Assembly: GCA_913049915.1 (NCBI GenBank)
Contig: CAJWZC010000002.1
Location: 35,318 to 99,317 of the forward strand
DNA from: an uncultured Colwellia sp.
GTDB lineage: Bacteria; Pseudomonadota; Gammaproteobacteria; Enterobacterales; Alteromonadaceae
Direction: 5' to 3'
Length of the DNA: 64,000 nt
Shown here: in pieces, positions 54,973-63,958 of the stretch
Position numbering within the stretch: the stretch's first letter is position 1
Layout of the letters: each line of letters starts with the position of its first letter
Notes under the pieces: model-generated
What the model was told of the DNA's origin: nothing
Database searches by the model: none
Seen by the model: only the letters and a program-made list of their open reading frames with translations
Translations under genes and position numbers: made by a program

Positions 54973-56216
54973 TAGATGCGGTATCATTTTACGCTAGTGC
55001 AGAAAAGGTCTTTGACCCAAGCATACGCAATAAACCTGTTGTTGTTTTAACCAATAATGATGGCTGTATTTGCGCTGTTTGTCCGATTGCCCGACGCCTT
55101 GGTATTCCAAAATTTATACCTTACTTTCAAGTGAAATCACTGCTTGAGCAGCATGGTGTGGTTGTTCGTTCTTCAAATTATGAGTTGTATGCGGATTTAA
55201 GTGATCAAATGATGAATGTAATGAGTCGATTTTGTGATAACCAATATATCTACTCAATTGATGAATCATTTTTATATTTTGACCATTATGAAAGCTCTAT
55301 AAAGGATTGGCATGAATACGGACAGAAAATAAGAAAGGCTATTTGGAAAGAGACCAGACTTCCTGTTGGTGTCGGTTTTGGTGAAACCGCTACACTGTCC
55401 AAAGCAGCAAACCATGCGGCCAAAAAGCTATCAGGCTTTAATGGTGTAGCGGTCATTGATAGCCAAATAAGTAGAGATGAAATTCTAAATCGTATGGATG
55501 TAGAAGATGTATGGGGTATTGGCCGTAAAATAGCCAAGCGGTTAAAGTTTGATGGCATTAACAATGCTACACAATTAGCAAGACAAAACCCTCAGCATAT
55601 ACGAGAACAGTTTAGTGTAGTGACCCAAAGAACCGTAAATGAATTGAACGGTATTAGTTGCTTGTCTTGGGACCAGGTAAAATCACCAAAAAAGGAGATT
55701 TTCTCAACGCGAAGTTTTGGTCAGCGTATTACCACAAAAAATGAATTACGTGGGGCATTAGTAACACATGCCTCGATTGTTGCCCATAAAGTGAGGAGAC
55801 AAAATTCTCTCATTAAAAAGTTAATGATATTTGCTTCTAGCTCGCCACATGATCAATACTATTACAAACAAAGCATTGTTTATCCCTTTATTATGGCTAC
55901 TGATAATAGCTGTGAAATAGCGAACGCGATCAACCGAGTTATTGATTCTATATACAGTACTGGGGTAGGGTTCTATCGTTGCGGCGTTGGTGCCATAGAG
56001 TTAAGTAGTAAAGCGTTTATACAACCCGATTTATTTATCCCTGATCATACTAATAGTCATCTAATGCAATGTTTAGATAATGTGAATCATAGATACGGAA
56101 ATAGCACATTAAGATTAGCTGCTGAAGGACATCATGAAAGATGGCAAATGCGACGAGAATTTTTAAGCCCACAGTATACTAGCCAATGGCGAGATATCCC
56201 AAAAATACAATGTTAA
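54960..56216 (+). CDS. umuC: UmuC, translesion DNA polymerase V catalytic subunit
   Basis: This is a 418-residue Y-family polymerase (usual about 420). The first catalytic motif is LVDAVSFYASAEKVFD with the metal Asp, then PVVVLTNNDGCICAVCPIAR, and YSIDESFLYFDHY carries the second acidic pair. Next come a helix-hairpin-helix (RMDVEDVWGIGRKIAKRL), then FSTRSFGQRITTKNEL, the little-finger opening. With UmuD' it copies past lesions. It overlaps umuD and is SOS controlled with it. Confidence 0.95.
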   Translation: MYALVDAVSFYASAEKVFDPSIRNKPVVVLTNNDGCICAVCPIARRLGIPKFIPYFQVKSLLEQHGVVVRSSNYELYADLSDQMMNVMSRFCDNQYIYSIDESFLYFDHYESSIKDWHEYGQKIRKAIWKETRLPVGVGFGETATLSKAANHAAKKLSGFNGVAVIDSQISRDEILNRMDVEDVWGIGRKIAKRLKFDGINNATQLARQNPQHIREQFSVVTQRTVNELNGISCLSWDQVKSPKKEIFSTRSFGQRITTKNELRGALVTHASIVAHKVRRQNSLIKKLMIFASSSPHDQYYYKQSIVYPFIMATDNSCEIANAINRVIDSIYSTGVGFYRCGVGAIELSSKAFIQPDLFIPDHTNSHLMQCLDNVNHRYGNSTLRLAAEGHHERWQMRREFLSPQYTSQWRDIPKIQC

Positions 56217-56283
56217 CGTGATAAAGTTGACCCAATGCTCTGACCACAGGATAATACGGTTTTAGATTTTACAGGTTCTATTC

Positions 56284-56574
56284 ATGCTTAAATTTTTTCG
56301 TGTCATCAGTCTTTTAGAAGGCTTATCTTTTTTATCAATATTAAGTGTTACCCTTGGTTTAGTCAGTCGCGATTTTATTTTTCAATTAGGTATGGCTCAT
56401 GGCGTATTATTCATGCTCTACCTTGTATTATCTTTGATAGTATCAAATAAAGAGAAATGGTCACTCGTCATTTGGTTGTCTTTATTTATTGCCTCGATTG
56501 TTCCTTTTGCTTTTATAGCTGTAGAAATTTACCTAAGCAAAATATTAGGATATAAAAAACTGGCTGAAACATAG
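56284..56574 (+). CDS. DUF3817 small membrane protein
   Basis: The 96-residue protein has three membrane segments and the DUF3817 pattern: MLKFFRVISLLEGLSFLSI, FQLGMAHGVLFMLYLVLSL (the HG of AHG is the family's signature) and SLFIASIVPFAFIAVEIYL. Its function is unknown; it is found across bacteria as an inner-membrane protein. It starts 67 bases after umuC. Confidence 0.85.
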   Translation: MLKFFRVISLLEGLSFLSILSVTLGLVSRDFIFQLGMAHGVLFMLYLVLSLIVSNKEKWSLVIWLSLFIASIVPFAFIAVEIYLSKILGYKKLAET

Positions 56575-57171
56575 TTCGATATTTTATATGCTGTCATGGA
56601 AAGGAGCACGTTAGTGACCAATATATTTAGCTATATCTAGTAGAAATATCAGATAAAATATTTGAATATATTAGCACGACATAAAAGCTAATAATTGAGC
56701 CAGTAGTGTCAAAGAGTCATGTGTTTAGTTATAGACAGAGCTATGACCAAACTAAAAATTAATGGGTGATAGTTTGATCTAGTTATACTGTAATCGAATA
56801 TTTTAATGATAATAAGCTCACGCTAAAACAAGGTGATTATCTACATATTAAAGGGCATGAAAGAATTAGAATAATAGAAACTTCAACAGATAAATTCACC
56901 ATATGATTAGCTAGTATGATATTAATATGGCCGATCACATTAATACCATACTAGCTATTGCACTATTACTAAATTCAGCTTCATTTCTACCAATATCACA
57001 GTATCGAAGGCGCTAAATAGTTTGAATTTAAAATAAGAACTTGAAAATTAAGGGCTTTAGGGTAAATTATTAAGTATAAATAATTCGTTTAGCTATTATA
57101 GTAATCAGATTAGTTCTCATAGCACGGCTTTTGTAATACAAATCAAGTTAATAATAAACAGGTAGTTAAAA
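56575..57171. other. Intergenic with a short remnant frame
   Basis: A plus-strand open piece (NDNKLTLKQGDYLHIKGHER, ending TDKFTI before TGA 56904) looks like part of a small beta-rich protein with no intact start; frames upstream (from ATG 56743) are broken. A long hairpin at 56908-56957 follows and is listed separately. The folE leader fills the right end. No intact gene. Confidence 0.4.
56908..56957. repeat. Long hairpin, 19-bp arms, 12-base loop
   Basis: TAGCTAGTATGATATTAAT (56908-56926) pairs with ATTAATACCATACTAGCTA (56939-56957) with one wobble mismatch. There is no T-run. It lies in the gene-free stretch upstream of folE. Confidence 0.8.
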
Positions 57172-57714
57172 GTGGAACAAGACTTTAAATCGATTATTGA
57201 AAAAATAGGTGAAGATTTAACCCGGGAGGGTTTAGTCGATACACCAAAACGAGCAGCTAAAGCCTTGAATTTTCTAACACAAGGCTATGGACAAAATTTA
57301 GATACCGTTATTAATGGCGCCTTATTCAGCTCAGATTGTGATTCAATGGTAGTGGTTAACAACATTGAATTATACTCGTTATGTGAACACCACATGTTAC
57401 CTTTTACCGGCCTCTGTCACATTGGTTATATCCCCAACGGTAAAGTACTTGGCTTATCTAAACTAGCTCGGATCGTGGATATGTTTGCACGTCGTTTGCA
57501 AATCCAAGAAAATCTAACACAAGAAATAGCCAATGCCATTATGGACGTTACCGGTGCTAAAGGTGTTGGTGTTGTTATATCAGCATCACATTTATGTATG
57601 CGTATGCGCGGTGTTGAAAAACAAAATTCTGAAATGAAGACCTCATGTATGCTCGGTTCATTCTTAAAATACAAAGATACTCGTGCTGAATTTTTACAGT
57701 TGATTAGAGATTGA
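57172..57714 (+). CDS. folE: GTP cyclohydrolase I
   Basis: The 180-residue enzyme begins at GTG 57172 after AGGTAG. It converts GTP to dihydroneopterin triphosphate, the first step of folate and pterin synthesis. Motifs: [21 protein letters not shown] (zinc Cys and His), [39 protein letters not shown] (second zinc Cys) and SEMKTS. It is the first gene of a four-gene pterin operon: its TGA overlaps the folM start by one base. Confidence 0.97.
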   Translation: MEQDFKSIIEKIGEDLTREGLVDTPKRAAKALNFLTQGYGQNLDTVINGALFSSDCDSMVVVNNIELYSLCEHHMLPFTGLCHIGYIPNGKVLGLSKLARIVDMFARRLQIQENLTQEIANAIMDVTGAKGVGVVISASHLCMRMRGVEKQNSEMKTSCMLGSFLKYKDTRAEFLQLIRD

Positions 57715-58451
57715 TGAATAGTAAAGCGTGGGTACTAGTAACTGGTGGAGCAAAGCGTATCGGCGCGTTCCTTAATAAAGAGTTTGCCAAAAGCGGTAAA
57801 AATATTGTCCTGCATTACAATCAATCCGAAACTGCCGCATTAACATTAAAAGTGCAGTTAGAAACTTTTAATATCAAGGTAGTATTGTGGCAAGCAAATT
57901 TAGATGATCCTGCAACGATTGGACAACGTTTTTCAGCACTACTCTCGCAGGTGCCTAATATTGAACTGTTAATAAATAATGCCTCAGTGTTTGAACAATC
58001 TTCATTGCTTGAATCAACGTTAAGGCAAATTCAAAGTAACCTTAATATTCATCTTACTAGCCCTTGGTTACTGATTCAGGCGCTAGTAAAACAAAATAAT
58101 CCATGCCAGATTATTAATATTTCAGATGCAAACTTATCACATCGTTATACCAGTAAATCGGCTTATTTCATTTCAAAGAAAGCCCAAGAAACCTTAACTG
58201 AGTTAGCCGCAATAGAATGCGCGCCGATGGTGAGAGTTAATGCCATAGCACCTGGCTTTGTCTTAGATGCGACGGATTCAGCTATGCAAATAGATAATAA
58301 AGACATCAATATTTTACAGCGTAAAGTTCCATTAGCTGACTTATATTCAGCCATTAAATTTTTATCAGAAAATAATTCAATTACGGGACAAACATTACAA
58401 ATAGACGGAGGGAGTCACCTAAAATGTCCACCATATATGTTGAAAAATTAG
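57714..58451 (+). CDS. folM: FolM-type SDR (dihydromonapterin/dihydrofolate reductase)
   Basis: This is a 245-residue SDR with TGGAKRIGAFLNKEF at the N-terminus (cofactor loop with the pteridine-reductase-type AKRIG), NNASVFEQS, the catalytic YFISKKAQ, and NAIAPGFVL, then SLYIDGG-like IDGGSHL. FolM reduces dihydromonapterin to tetrahydromonapterin in E. coli and can reduce dihydrofolate. The start is ATG 57714 in TGATG with folE (a TTG one codon earlier is less likely). It overlaps folB by 28 bases. Confidence 0.9.
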   Translation: MNSKAWVLVTGGAKRIGAFLNKEFAKSGKNIVLHYNQSETAALTLKVQLETFNIKVVLWQANLDDPATIGQRFSALLSQVPNIELLINNASVFEQSSLLESTLRQIQSNLNIHLTSPWLLIQALVKQNNPCQIINISDANLSHRYTSKSAYFISKKAQETLTELAAIECAPMVRVNAIAPGFVLDATDSAMQIDNKDINILQRKVPLADLYSAIKFLSENNSITGQTLQIDGGSHLKCPPYMLKN

Positions 58452-58774
58452 AGATTTATACTATTCTTGGTATCACCGAAGAAGAGCGCAAGAACAAACA
58501 AAAGCTTATTATCGATTACTGGATTGACGCAGATATATCTAAGGCTATGTTGTCTGATGAAATCGAAGATTGCGTTAACTACCGTACCATTAATAAAGAG
58601 ATTTTAGCGATAGTGCTCGATTCTAGTTATAACACCATTGAACGACTACTAGGTATACTACTCGACTTGATTCTTTCCTTTGATGGTGTCTTACACGCGA
58701 AGTTAAAAGTAGCTAAACCAGGAGCCTTACGTTACGCAAAAAGTGTCTCAATTACTGCTGAGCGTTTTGCTTAA
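58424..58774 (+). CDS. folB: Dihydroneopterin aldolase / epimerase (FolB or FolX)
   Basis: The 116-residue protein is a FolB-family tunnel-fold enzyme: VEKLEIYTILGITEEERKN, LIIDYWIDADISKA, CVNYRTINKEIL and LKVAKPGALRYAKSV. The catalytic Glu is in EERKNKQ and the Lys in VAKPGA. FolB splits dihydroneopterin to hydroxymethyl-dihydropterin; FolX epimerises it. The presence of folK next door favours aldolase, but FolM and FolX often travel together, so either is possible. It overlaps both neighbours. Confidence 0.88.
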   Translation: MSTIYVEKLEIYTILGITEEERKNKQKLIIDYWIDADISKAMLSDEIEDCVNYRTINKEILAIVLDSSYNTIERLLGILLDLILSFDGVLHAKLKVAKPGALRYAKSVSITAERFA

Positions 58775-59157
58775 TGCCGTTTTATATTGTTGCTGTTGGC
58801 TCAAACATTGATGCTGAAACACATATTAAGCAAGCGTTTGAGCAACTTAAGAAAATTGATGCACAGGTAAATAGTGCGACATTACTTCGCACCAAACCAG
58901 TGGGGTTTATCGAACAGGCAGACTTTATTAATACCGCATTTTCATTTACTTGTACTCTTAATGCGACTGATCTAAAAGCCTATTTAAAAAATATAGAAAC
59001 ACAATTAGGCCGAGTACGGACTAGCAATAAAAATGGTCCACGCACCATTGATTTAGACATAGTAAAAATAGACAATGATATTGTTGATGGAGATTATCAT
59101 CAATATGATTTTGTTAAAAAGTCAGTGGATGAACTCGCTTCTAAACAAAATATATAG
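58774..59157 (+). CDS. folK: HPPK (pyrophosphokinase of folate synthesis), short form
   Basis: The 127-residue protein is shorter than the typical 158. It keeps IVAVGSNIDAE, LLRTKPVGFIEQADFINTAF, IETQLGRVR and the nucleotide-binding GPRTIDLDIV. The C-terminal 30 residues that in the family carry a further helix (the RxFVxxPLxEI-type segment) are reduced to VDELASK. The enzyme transfers pyrophosphate from ATP to hydroxymethyl-dihydropterin. ATG 58774 overlaps the folB stop by one base. Confidence 0.85.
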   Translation: MPFYIVAVGSNIDAETHIKQAFEQLKKIDAQVNSATLLRTKPVGFIEQADFINTAFSFTCTLNATDLKAYLKNIETQLGRVRTSNKNGPRTIDLDIVKIDNDIVDGDYHQYDFVKKSVDELASKQNI

Positions 59158-59248
59158 TGAAGAATATTTATAAAATAAGTAAATTTTATATCAACAAATA
59201 AGACACATAACGATATAATTAAATAAGCAAAGATAACTAGGCTTAGAA

Positions 59249-60464
59249 ATGAAAAAAACATATATGCTCGACAAGCAATTCTTGATAGGCATTTAAAAAC
59301 TATTGGCTATGAACTATTTTTTAGGGATAGTGCAGAAATAAATTTCCTGAAATTGATCAAGATATTGCTAGCTCTAAACTTATCATTCAAAACTATATTC
59401 AAGGTGATATTAAAACTTTGTGTATGGGTAAATTAGCTTTTATCAATTTCACTAAAAGTAATTTAATTAATAAATTCCCCTTAATTTTTGATAAAGAATT
59501 AATTGTTATTGAATTGGTAGGTAATATAAAACCATCAAAAAATTTAGTTAAAATTGTTAAATATTATCATGACCATGGCTATAAGATAGCCCTCACAAAA
59601 TATGATTTAGCAATTCATTGGGATGTACTCTTTCCATATATCAATATAGTTAAAGTTAATATAGAAGAAATCAATACTAAACGGTTGAAACCTGCGGTTA
59701 ACCGAATGAAAGCTTTCAACATAAGCATTATAGCCGAACGCGTAGAGACTAGAAATCAACAGCAAACACTTGTCGAAGTCGGTTTTAATTATTTTCAGGA
59801 CTATTTTTATCACTAAACTGAAATAATTGAAGGACAAAACTTAACAACATTAAAATAGATGATGATACAGTTACTTGTTGAAACGTCGAACAACATACTC
59901 GATTTTGAAAAGGTATTACACATTATTAGCCAAGACGTTAATTTAACTATAGGAGTACTAAAAATGGTAAATAACGTTTCAACAGGTACAAATATTGAAA
60001 TAGAGTTTTTAAAACAAGCTACTACATATTTAGGTGAAGAAAAATTAAGACAGCTAATCGCTATTTTAGTTTTATCGAATTTAACGTCAGATAAAGCTGA
60101 TGAAATATGTAAACAGTCATTAATTACTGCCCGAATGATGCAATCTCTTAGTACTCAAAATAACTTCTCTTTGGTACGTTAATACTCCTTTATGACAGGT
60201 TTACTAAGTTCTATTGAGGTTATTTTATCTATGCCGATTACTGAAATTATCAAAACGATGCCATTGGGTAAACCGATTGAAAAAGTATTAGCAGCGAAAG
60301 AGGGGGAGGTAGGTCATCTATTAGAATTAACAACGGCACTTATTTCAGACAAGAATGAAAATACCCATCAACTTATGAATACTGATGCTATTAGTAAAGA
60401 GATACTACAACAAGCGTTTCTTGATGCATGTAAATGGTGTCATACATTAGAATTAGACAGCTAA
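59249..60464 (+). pseudogene. Decayed EAL-HDOD signalling gene
   Basis: In order: MKKTYML (ATG 59249), a frame change into IYARQAILDRHLKTIGYELF, another into PEIDQDIASSKLIIQN, then the EAL-like part MGKLAFINFTKSNL with IVIELVGNIKPSKNL, DVLFPYINIVKVN and IIAERVETRNQQQ. After a stop at 59814 the HDOD part follows (LLVETSNNILDFEKVLHIIS, DVNLTIGVLKMVN), stop at 60180, then LSMPITEIIKTMPLG and the end. This is the EAL-HDOD (YuxH/CdgJ-like) architecture, which affects motility and biofilm. At least two frameshifts and two stops disable it. Confidence 0.85.
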
Positions 60465-60515
60465 GTCTCATTATTTACAGAGTTCGGATACTAAGAAATA
60501 GGGTTTAACGTTACT

Positions 60516-61019
60516 ATGTATGCAAAAAAAGATGCTAAACCACAAGTAATTACTTATGAACGCGTTAAATCATACATGCAGTGGATGATTGAAAGGTATG
60601 GTGATTACTCGGCTAAAGTATTAATACAAAAATCTAATCTATTATTTAAAGACGATAAACAATTCAATGAACTAGCTCTAGATTATTTAATAGAGCGAGA
60701 TATTGTCAATGATCTTCGGTATGCACAACGTTTAATGGAGAGTTTGACTGAGAAAAATATAGGCCCTAATAAAATAAAAGAAAAACTCTATGCCAAAGGT
60801 TTTTCATCGCAAACAATTAATGAATGCGTTAGTGCCATAGAGACAACCGAAGAAGACTATTTTGATAAAGCGCTAACGCTAAAAATAAGAAAGTTTGGTG
60901 AAGAGCCTATTAAAGAATTAAAGTTGAAACAAAAAGCGTTACGCCATTTGATTTCTAAAGGTTTTTCATATTCAATTGCGAATCAAGTAATTAGCTATTG
61001 TGAAAATGAAGATTGGTAG
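60516..61019 (+). CDS. recX: Regulatory protein RecX
   Basis: The 167-residue helical protein matches RecX: YLIERDIVNDLRYAQRLMES (the DxRFA-type motif, here NDLRYAQ), EKNIGPNKIKEKLYAKGFS and RHLISKGFSYSIANQVISY. RecX binds RecA filaments and limits recombination and SOS. It usually follows recA; here recA is not in the window. It is next to no SOS gene, and I saw no LexA box upstream. ATG 60516 has a poor ribosome binding site. Confidence 0.85.
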   Translation: MYAKKDAKPQVITYERVKSYMQWMIERYGDYSAKVLIQKSNLLFKDDKQFNELALDYLIERDIVNDLRYAQRLMESLTEKNIGPNKIKEKLYAKGFSSQTINECVSAIETTEEDYFDKALTLKIRKFGEEPIKELKLKQKALRHLISKGFSYSIANQVISYCENEDW

Positions 61020-61054
61020 TTATCTTTTAAAATATCTTATCGTTTATCACCATA

Positions 61055-61087
61055 ATAACTAATATAACTAATATAACTAATATAACT
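61055..61087. repeat. 9-bp tandem repeat, ATAACTAAT
   Basis: Three full ATAACTAAT units (61055-61081) and a partial one follow the recX stop, in a gene-free gap up to the exported methyltransferase. No function is apparent; it may reflect slippage. No terminator was found after recX. Confidence 0.75.
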
Positions 61088-61308
61088 TAGTCGCTTGGCG
61101 ATTCTAATTTTAAAGCCCTTTTAGAACTTATTTTTCCGAGTAATAAATAATGAAAGAGACATAATTTGTTACTACTTTACATAAATTTCGCTATGATTTG
61201 TGATATTCACAGCTTCGTTTACTGATAAAATAAGGTTGTTTTTTATTTGTCATTCTATAATAAAAAATTTTAATAATATGAATTATAACCATTTGGAGTG
61301 AACAAAAA

Positions 61309-62052
61309 ATGCGTAAAATATTAGTTCCTTTACTTATTAGCTGTAGTTTTTCAGCTGGATTTGTACAAGCTGAAAATTTTAGTAAAGATATTAAAGTCGC
61401 AATGAAATCAGAACATCGTTCTGATAAAGATAAAGAACGCGATCGTAATCGCAAGCCAGTACAAACCCTTGAATTTTTAGGTATACAGTCAGACATGAGT
61501 GTACTTGAATTAATCCCAGGTAGCGGTTGGTATACCACTTTACTTGCTCCCGCTCTAAAAGAGAAAGGTCTACTTTATGTAGCGATTGGAGCAGAAGATC
61601 TGTTAAGTAAGGATGGTTTTGATAAAGTAAAAAGATTAAGTAAAAAGTCGACGTTTGAACGTAACATAGAAGAAAAACGTTACGATATATCAAATATTGA
61701 TTTTGATGTAAAAAATATTGATGCCGTTTTAACATTTCGTAATTACCATAATTTATCACTAGCTACACGTACTAAAGTGAATCAAGAAGCAATAAAGGCA
61801 TTAAAACCTGGTGGAATTTACGGTATTGTTGATCATACTCGTCGTCATATGCAAAAAGAAAATGACGAAAATGGTCGTAGAATAGATCCCGTATTAGTCA
61901 TCAAAGAAGTTCAAGCTGCTGGTTTTGAGTTTGTTGATTACTCAACTATTCATTACAAAGCTGATGACGAATTACGTTACGAAGTAGGGCGTAAATCGGT
62001 TACGGGTAATTCTGATAGATTTACATTTCTATTCAAAAAACCAATAAAATAA
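61309..62052 (+). CDS. Exported SAM-dependent methyltransferase-like protein (COG4798 type)
   Basis: The 247-residue protein has a signal peptide (MRKILVPLLISCSFSAGFV, ending QAEN) and a class I methyltransferase fold: QTLEFLGIQSDMSVLELIPG, where VLELIPGSGWYT is the SAM-binding motif I, GLLYVAIGAEDLL and ALKPGGIYGIVDHTRR. COG4798 proteins share this layout and are predicted periplasmic or outer-surface enzymes of unknown substrate; SAM is not expected in the periplasm, so the activity is open. The ATG follows GGAG at long spacing. A terminator follows at 62107. Confidence 0.85.
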   Translation: MRKILVPLLISCSFSAGFVQAENFSKDIKVAMKSEHRSDKDKERDRNRKPVQTLEFLGIQSDMSVLELIPGSGWYTTLLAPALKEKGLLYVAIGAEDLLSKDGFDKVKRLSKKSTFERNIEEKRYDISNIDFDVKNIDAVLTFRNYHNLSLATRTKVNQEAIKALKPGGIYGIVDHTRRHMQKENDENGRRIDPVLVIKEVQAAGFEFVDYSTIHYKADDELRYEVGRKSVTGNSDRFTFLFKKPIK

Positions 62053-62106
62053 TATCTGAACGCGAGATGATCATTTAGAACGTGCCAAACAGTTATTATA
62101 ATAACT

Positions 62107-62144
62107 AAACGGATTGTTCTCATCATAACAGTCCGTTTCTATTT
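62107..62144 (+). terminator. Rho-independent terminator after the exported methyltransferase
   Basis: AAACGGATTGTT (62107-62118) pairs with AACAGTCCGTTT (62127-62138), one wobble pair, then an interrupted T-run. It lies 55 bases after the stop. Confidence 0.7.
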
Positions 62145-62651
62145 AAAAATTAACACATCTAAAATTATACTCGAACATGAAAAACTCAGAACAGTCAGAT
62201 TGATAAAACTCATTAATTATTACAATGATAATTTAACTAATTTATATAAGTGGTAACTGAAAGTCTAAGTTAAAAGGGGACTTATGTTTAATTTCTGAGT
62301 TATAAGCTGTGATGATTGAATGTTAAAAAGTTACATCCATTTTAAATTATTAGTTTAGTTATAATTTAACGAATAAACGATGTTTATTAAACAAAACTAT
62401 AGCTATGCAAATATACTTACTACCTGAATCGGTTATTTAGTGCCAATTTCTATATCACTTAAAATAGACATTATTTACTGTAGCCCTTTATTATAGAGCT
62501 TTATAGAGGTTTTGTTCAAATAATAACTAGACGCTGCGTGATTTTTATTATTTTTTGGCTGTTGTAACTAGAAAATAATCACGTAATACACTATTTTAGC
62601 TAGAGATGTTAGCTGCTATATATGAAATAGAGGGGAGATATTTTATTTTTC
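62145..62651. other. Intergenic, nothing recognised
   Basis: AT-rich, convergent space between the methyltransferase gene and the recombinase gene. No open frame of note or repeat was found. It may contain the recombinase's 3' terminator, but no clean hairpin with a T-run was identified. Confidence 0.45.
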
Positions 62652-63893
62652 TTAATCTACCTTTCTTCTTTTACCACTTTCTGCTCTTTTCTTATTTTCA
62701 CTTTGGACATAAACGGTATCGGTTGTTGCCATACTTGCATGACCAAGATCTTCTGAAATATCTTTAAGAGGGCGCCCACGTTCAATTTCCATACTTGCAC
62801 CGGTATGTCTTAACCAATGGGCAGAAGCTTCTTTTAATTTTAATGCTTTATTTTCACCTTCAGATCTACGCATATTATCATGTGCTTGGTCGAAAACACT
62901 CTGGACTAAACGTCTAAGATGTCTTGATGTCATGCCACCTTGTCCGCGTATTTTTTCTACCAGGATAGAATTCTCATTACTTGATGGTAAACCTAATAAA
63001 CCACGGGAGGAACGATAGCGTTCTAAAAAAGGTAAAAAATCAATAGGTACAGTAATATCACGTAACTTACGACTTTTACCAAAGACCTTCAGCCACCAGT
63101 TTTCATCATCATCTTGCCAAAAGTGTCCCATTACTGGTGACCAATTTTCTCGTTCAGATAATTCTGAGATTCTTAAAAATAAGGTTTTTAATGAGGCAAT
63201 AACAAATAGATTACGTTCACACATGGGATTTTCATCAGCCATTTGAACGGCGGTATCTAAAACATATTGCCATTGGCTAGCCGTTAAGCGTTTAATTTCT
63301 TTAACTTGTGAGTCAATTATAAAATGACGACAATCCTTCTTAGCAATTTGTGCGGGGTTACCAATACAAAAATCCTCAGCCATTAAGTAGTTATAAAAAA
63401 CAATAATGGCTGTGAACATAGATGAAAGTGTTTGTTGTGATGGTCGATATTTTTTCTTATCAAGTACATACTGAGATTTTTGACTTTTAGGTGCTTGAAT
63501 CTTATATGGAAACCAAAGCTCATTAGCCGTTGAATAACCGTTAGCCAGTTTGAAGCGTTCTTGATTTGATGTGCCGATCCAAGTAATGGGTGGCTGCCAA
63601 CAAAAATCAGCATATTCGAGTAAGTCTGATTTACGTAATTGGTCGATTGGTTTTTTCTTTTCAATAAAAGCCCATAAAAGAAAACGTTCAACGTCATTTC
63701 TAAATCGGTCATAAGTATGTGCCGATTTATTTCTCCCTATATAGGTGAGGAATATTTTTCCCCAGTTAAATTGTTCTAGCCACCAGGGTTCATTGCCTGA
63801 AAATAATTTATCTAACTGCGGATAATCCTCAAGATCAAATTCACATAAATCAATATATAGCGGATATAAAGGGACAGGTTTAGTTAATGACAT
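62652..63893 (-). CDS. Tyrosine-type site-specific recombinase (phage integrase family)
   Basis: The protein has 413 residues. A SAM-like core-binding domain (about 50-190, HTYDRFRNDVERFLLWAFIE) leads to the catalytic domain: the first Arg in LFLRISELSERENW, Lys in the WWLKVFGKSRKLR hairpin, HWLRHTGASMEIE (His-x-x-Arg), LGHASMATTD (His) and the nucleophile Tyr in TVYVQ. These are the five-plus-one conserved residues, so it should be active. No attachment site, excisionase or phage gene is visible in the window, so it may be chromosomal or belong to an element beyond the right edge. Confidence 0.9.
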   Translation of the reverse strand: MSLTKPVPLYPLYIDLCEFDLEDYPQLDKLFSGNEPWWLEQFNWGKIFLTYIGRNKSAHTYDRFRNDVERFLLWAFIEKKKPIDQLRKSDLLEYADFCWQPPITWIGTSNQERFKLANGYSTANELWFPYKIQAPKSQKSQYVLDKKKYRPSQQTLSSMFTAIIVFYNYLMAEDFCIGNPAQIAKKDCRHFIIDSQVKEIKRLTASQWQYVLDTAVQMADENPMCERNLFVIASLKTLFLRISELSERENWSPVMGHFWQDDDENWWLKVFGKSRKLRDITVPIDFLPFLERYRSSRGLLGLPSSNENSILVEKIRGQGGMTSRHLRRLVQSVFDQAHDNMRRSEGENKALKLKEASAHWLRHTGASMEIERGRPLKDISEDLGHASMATTDTVYVQSENKKRAESGKRRKVD

Positions 63894-63958
63894 TTGTTAA
63901 AGACCAAAATTTGAATTATATGAGGAAGTATACGTATGAAGCTAGTTTAAACTACTAC

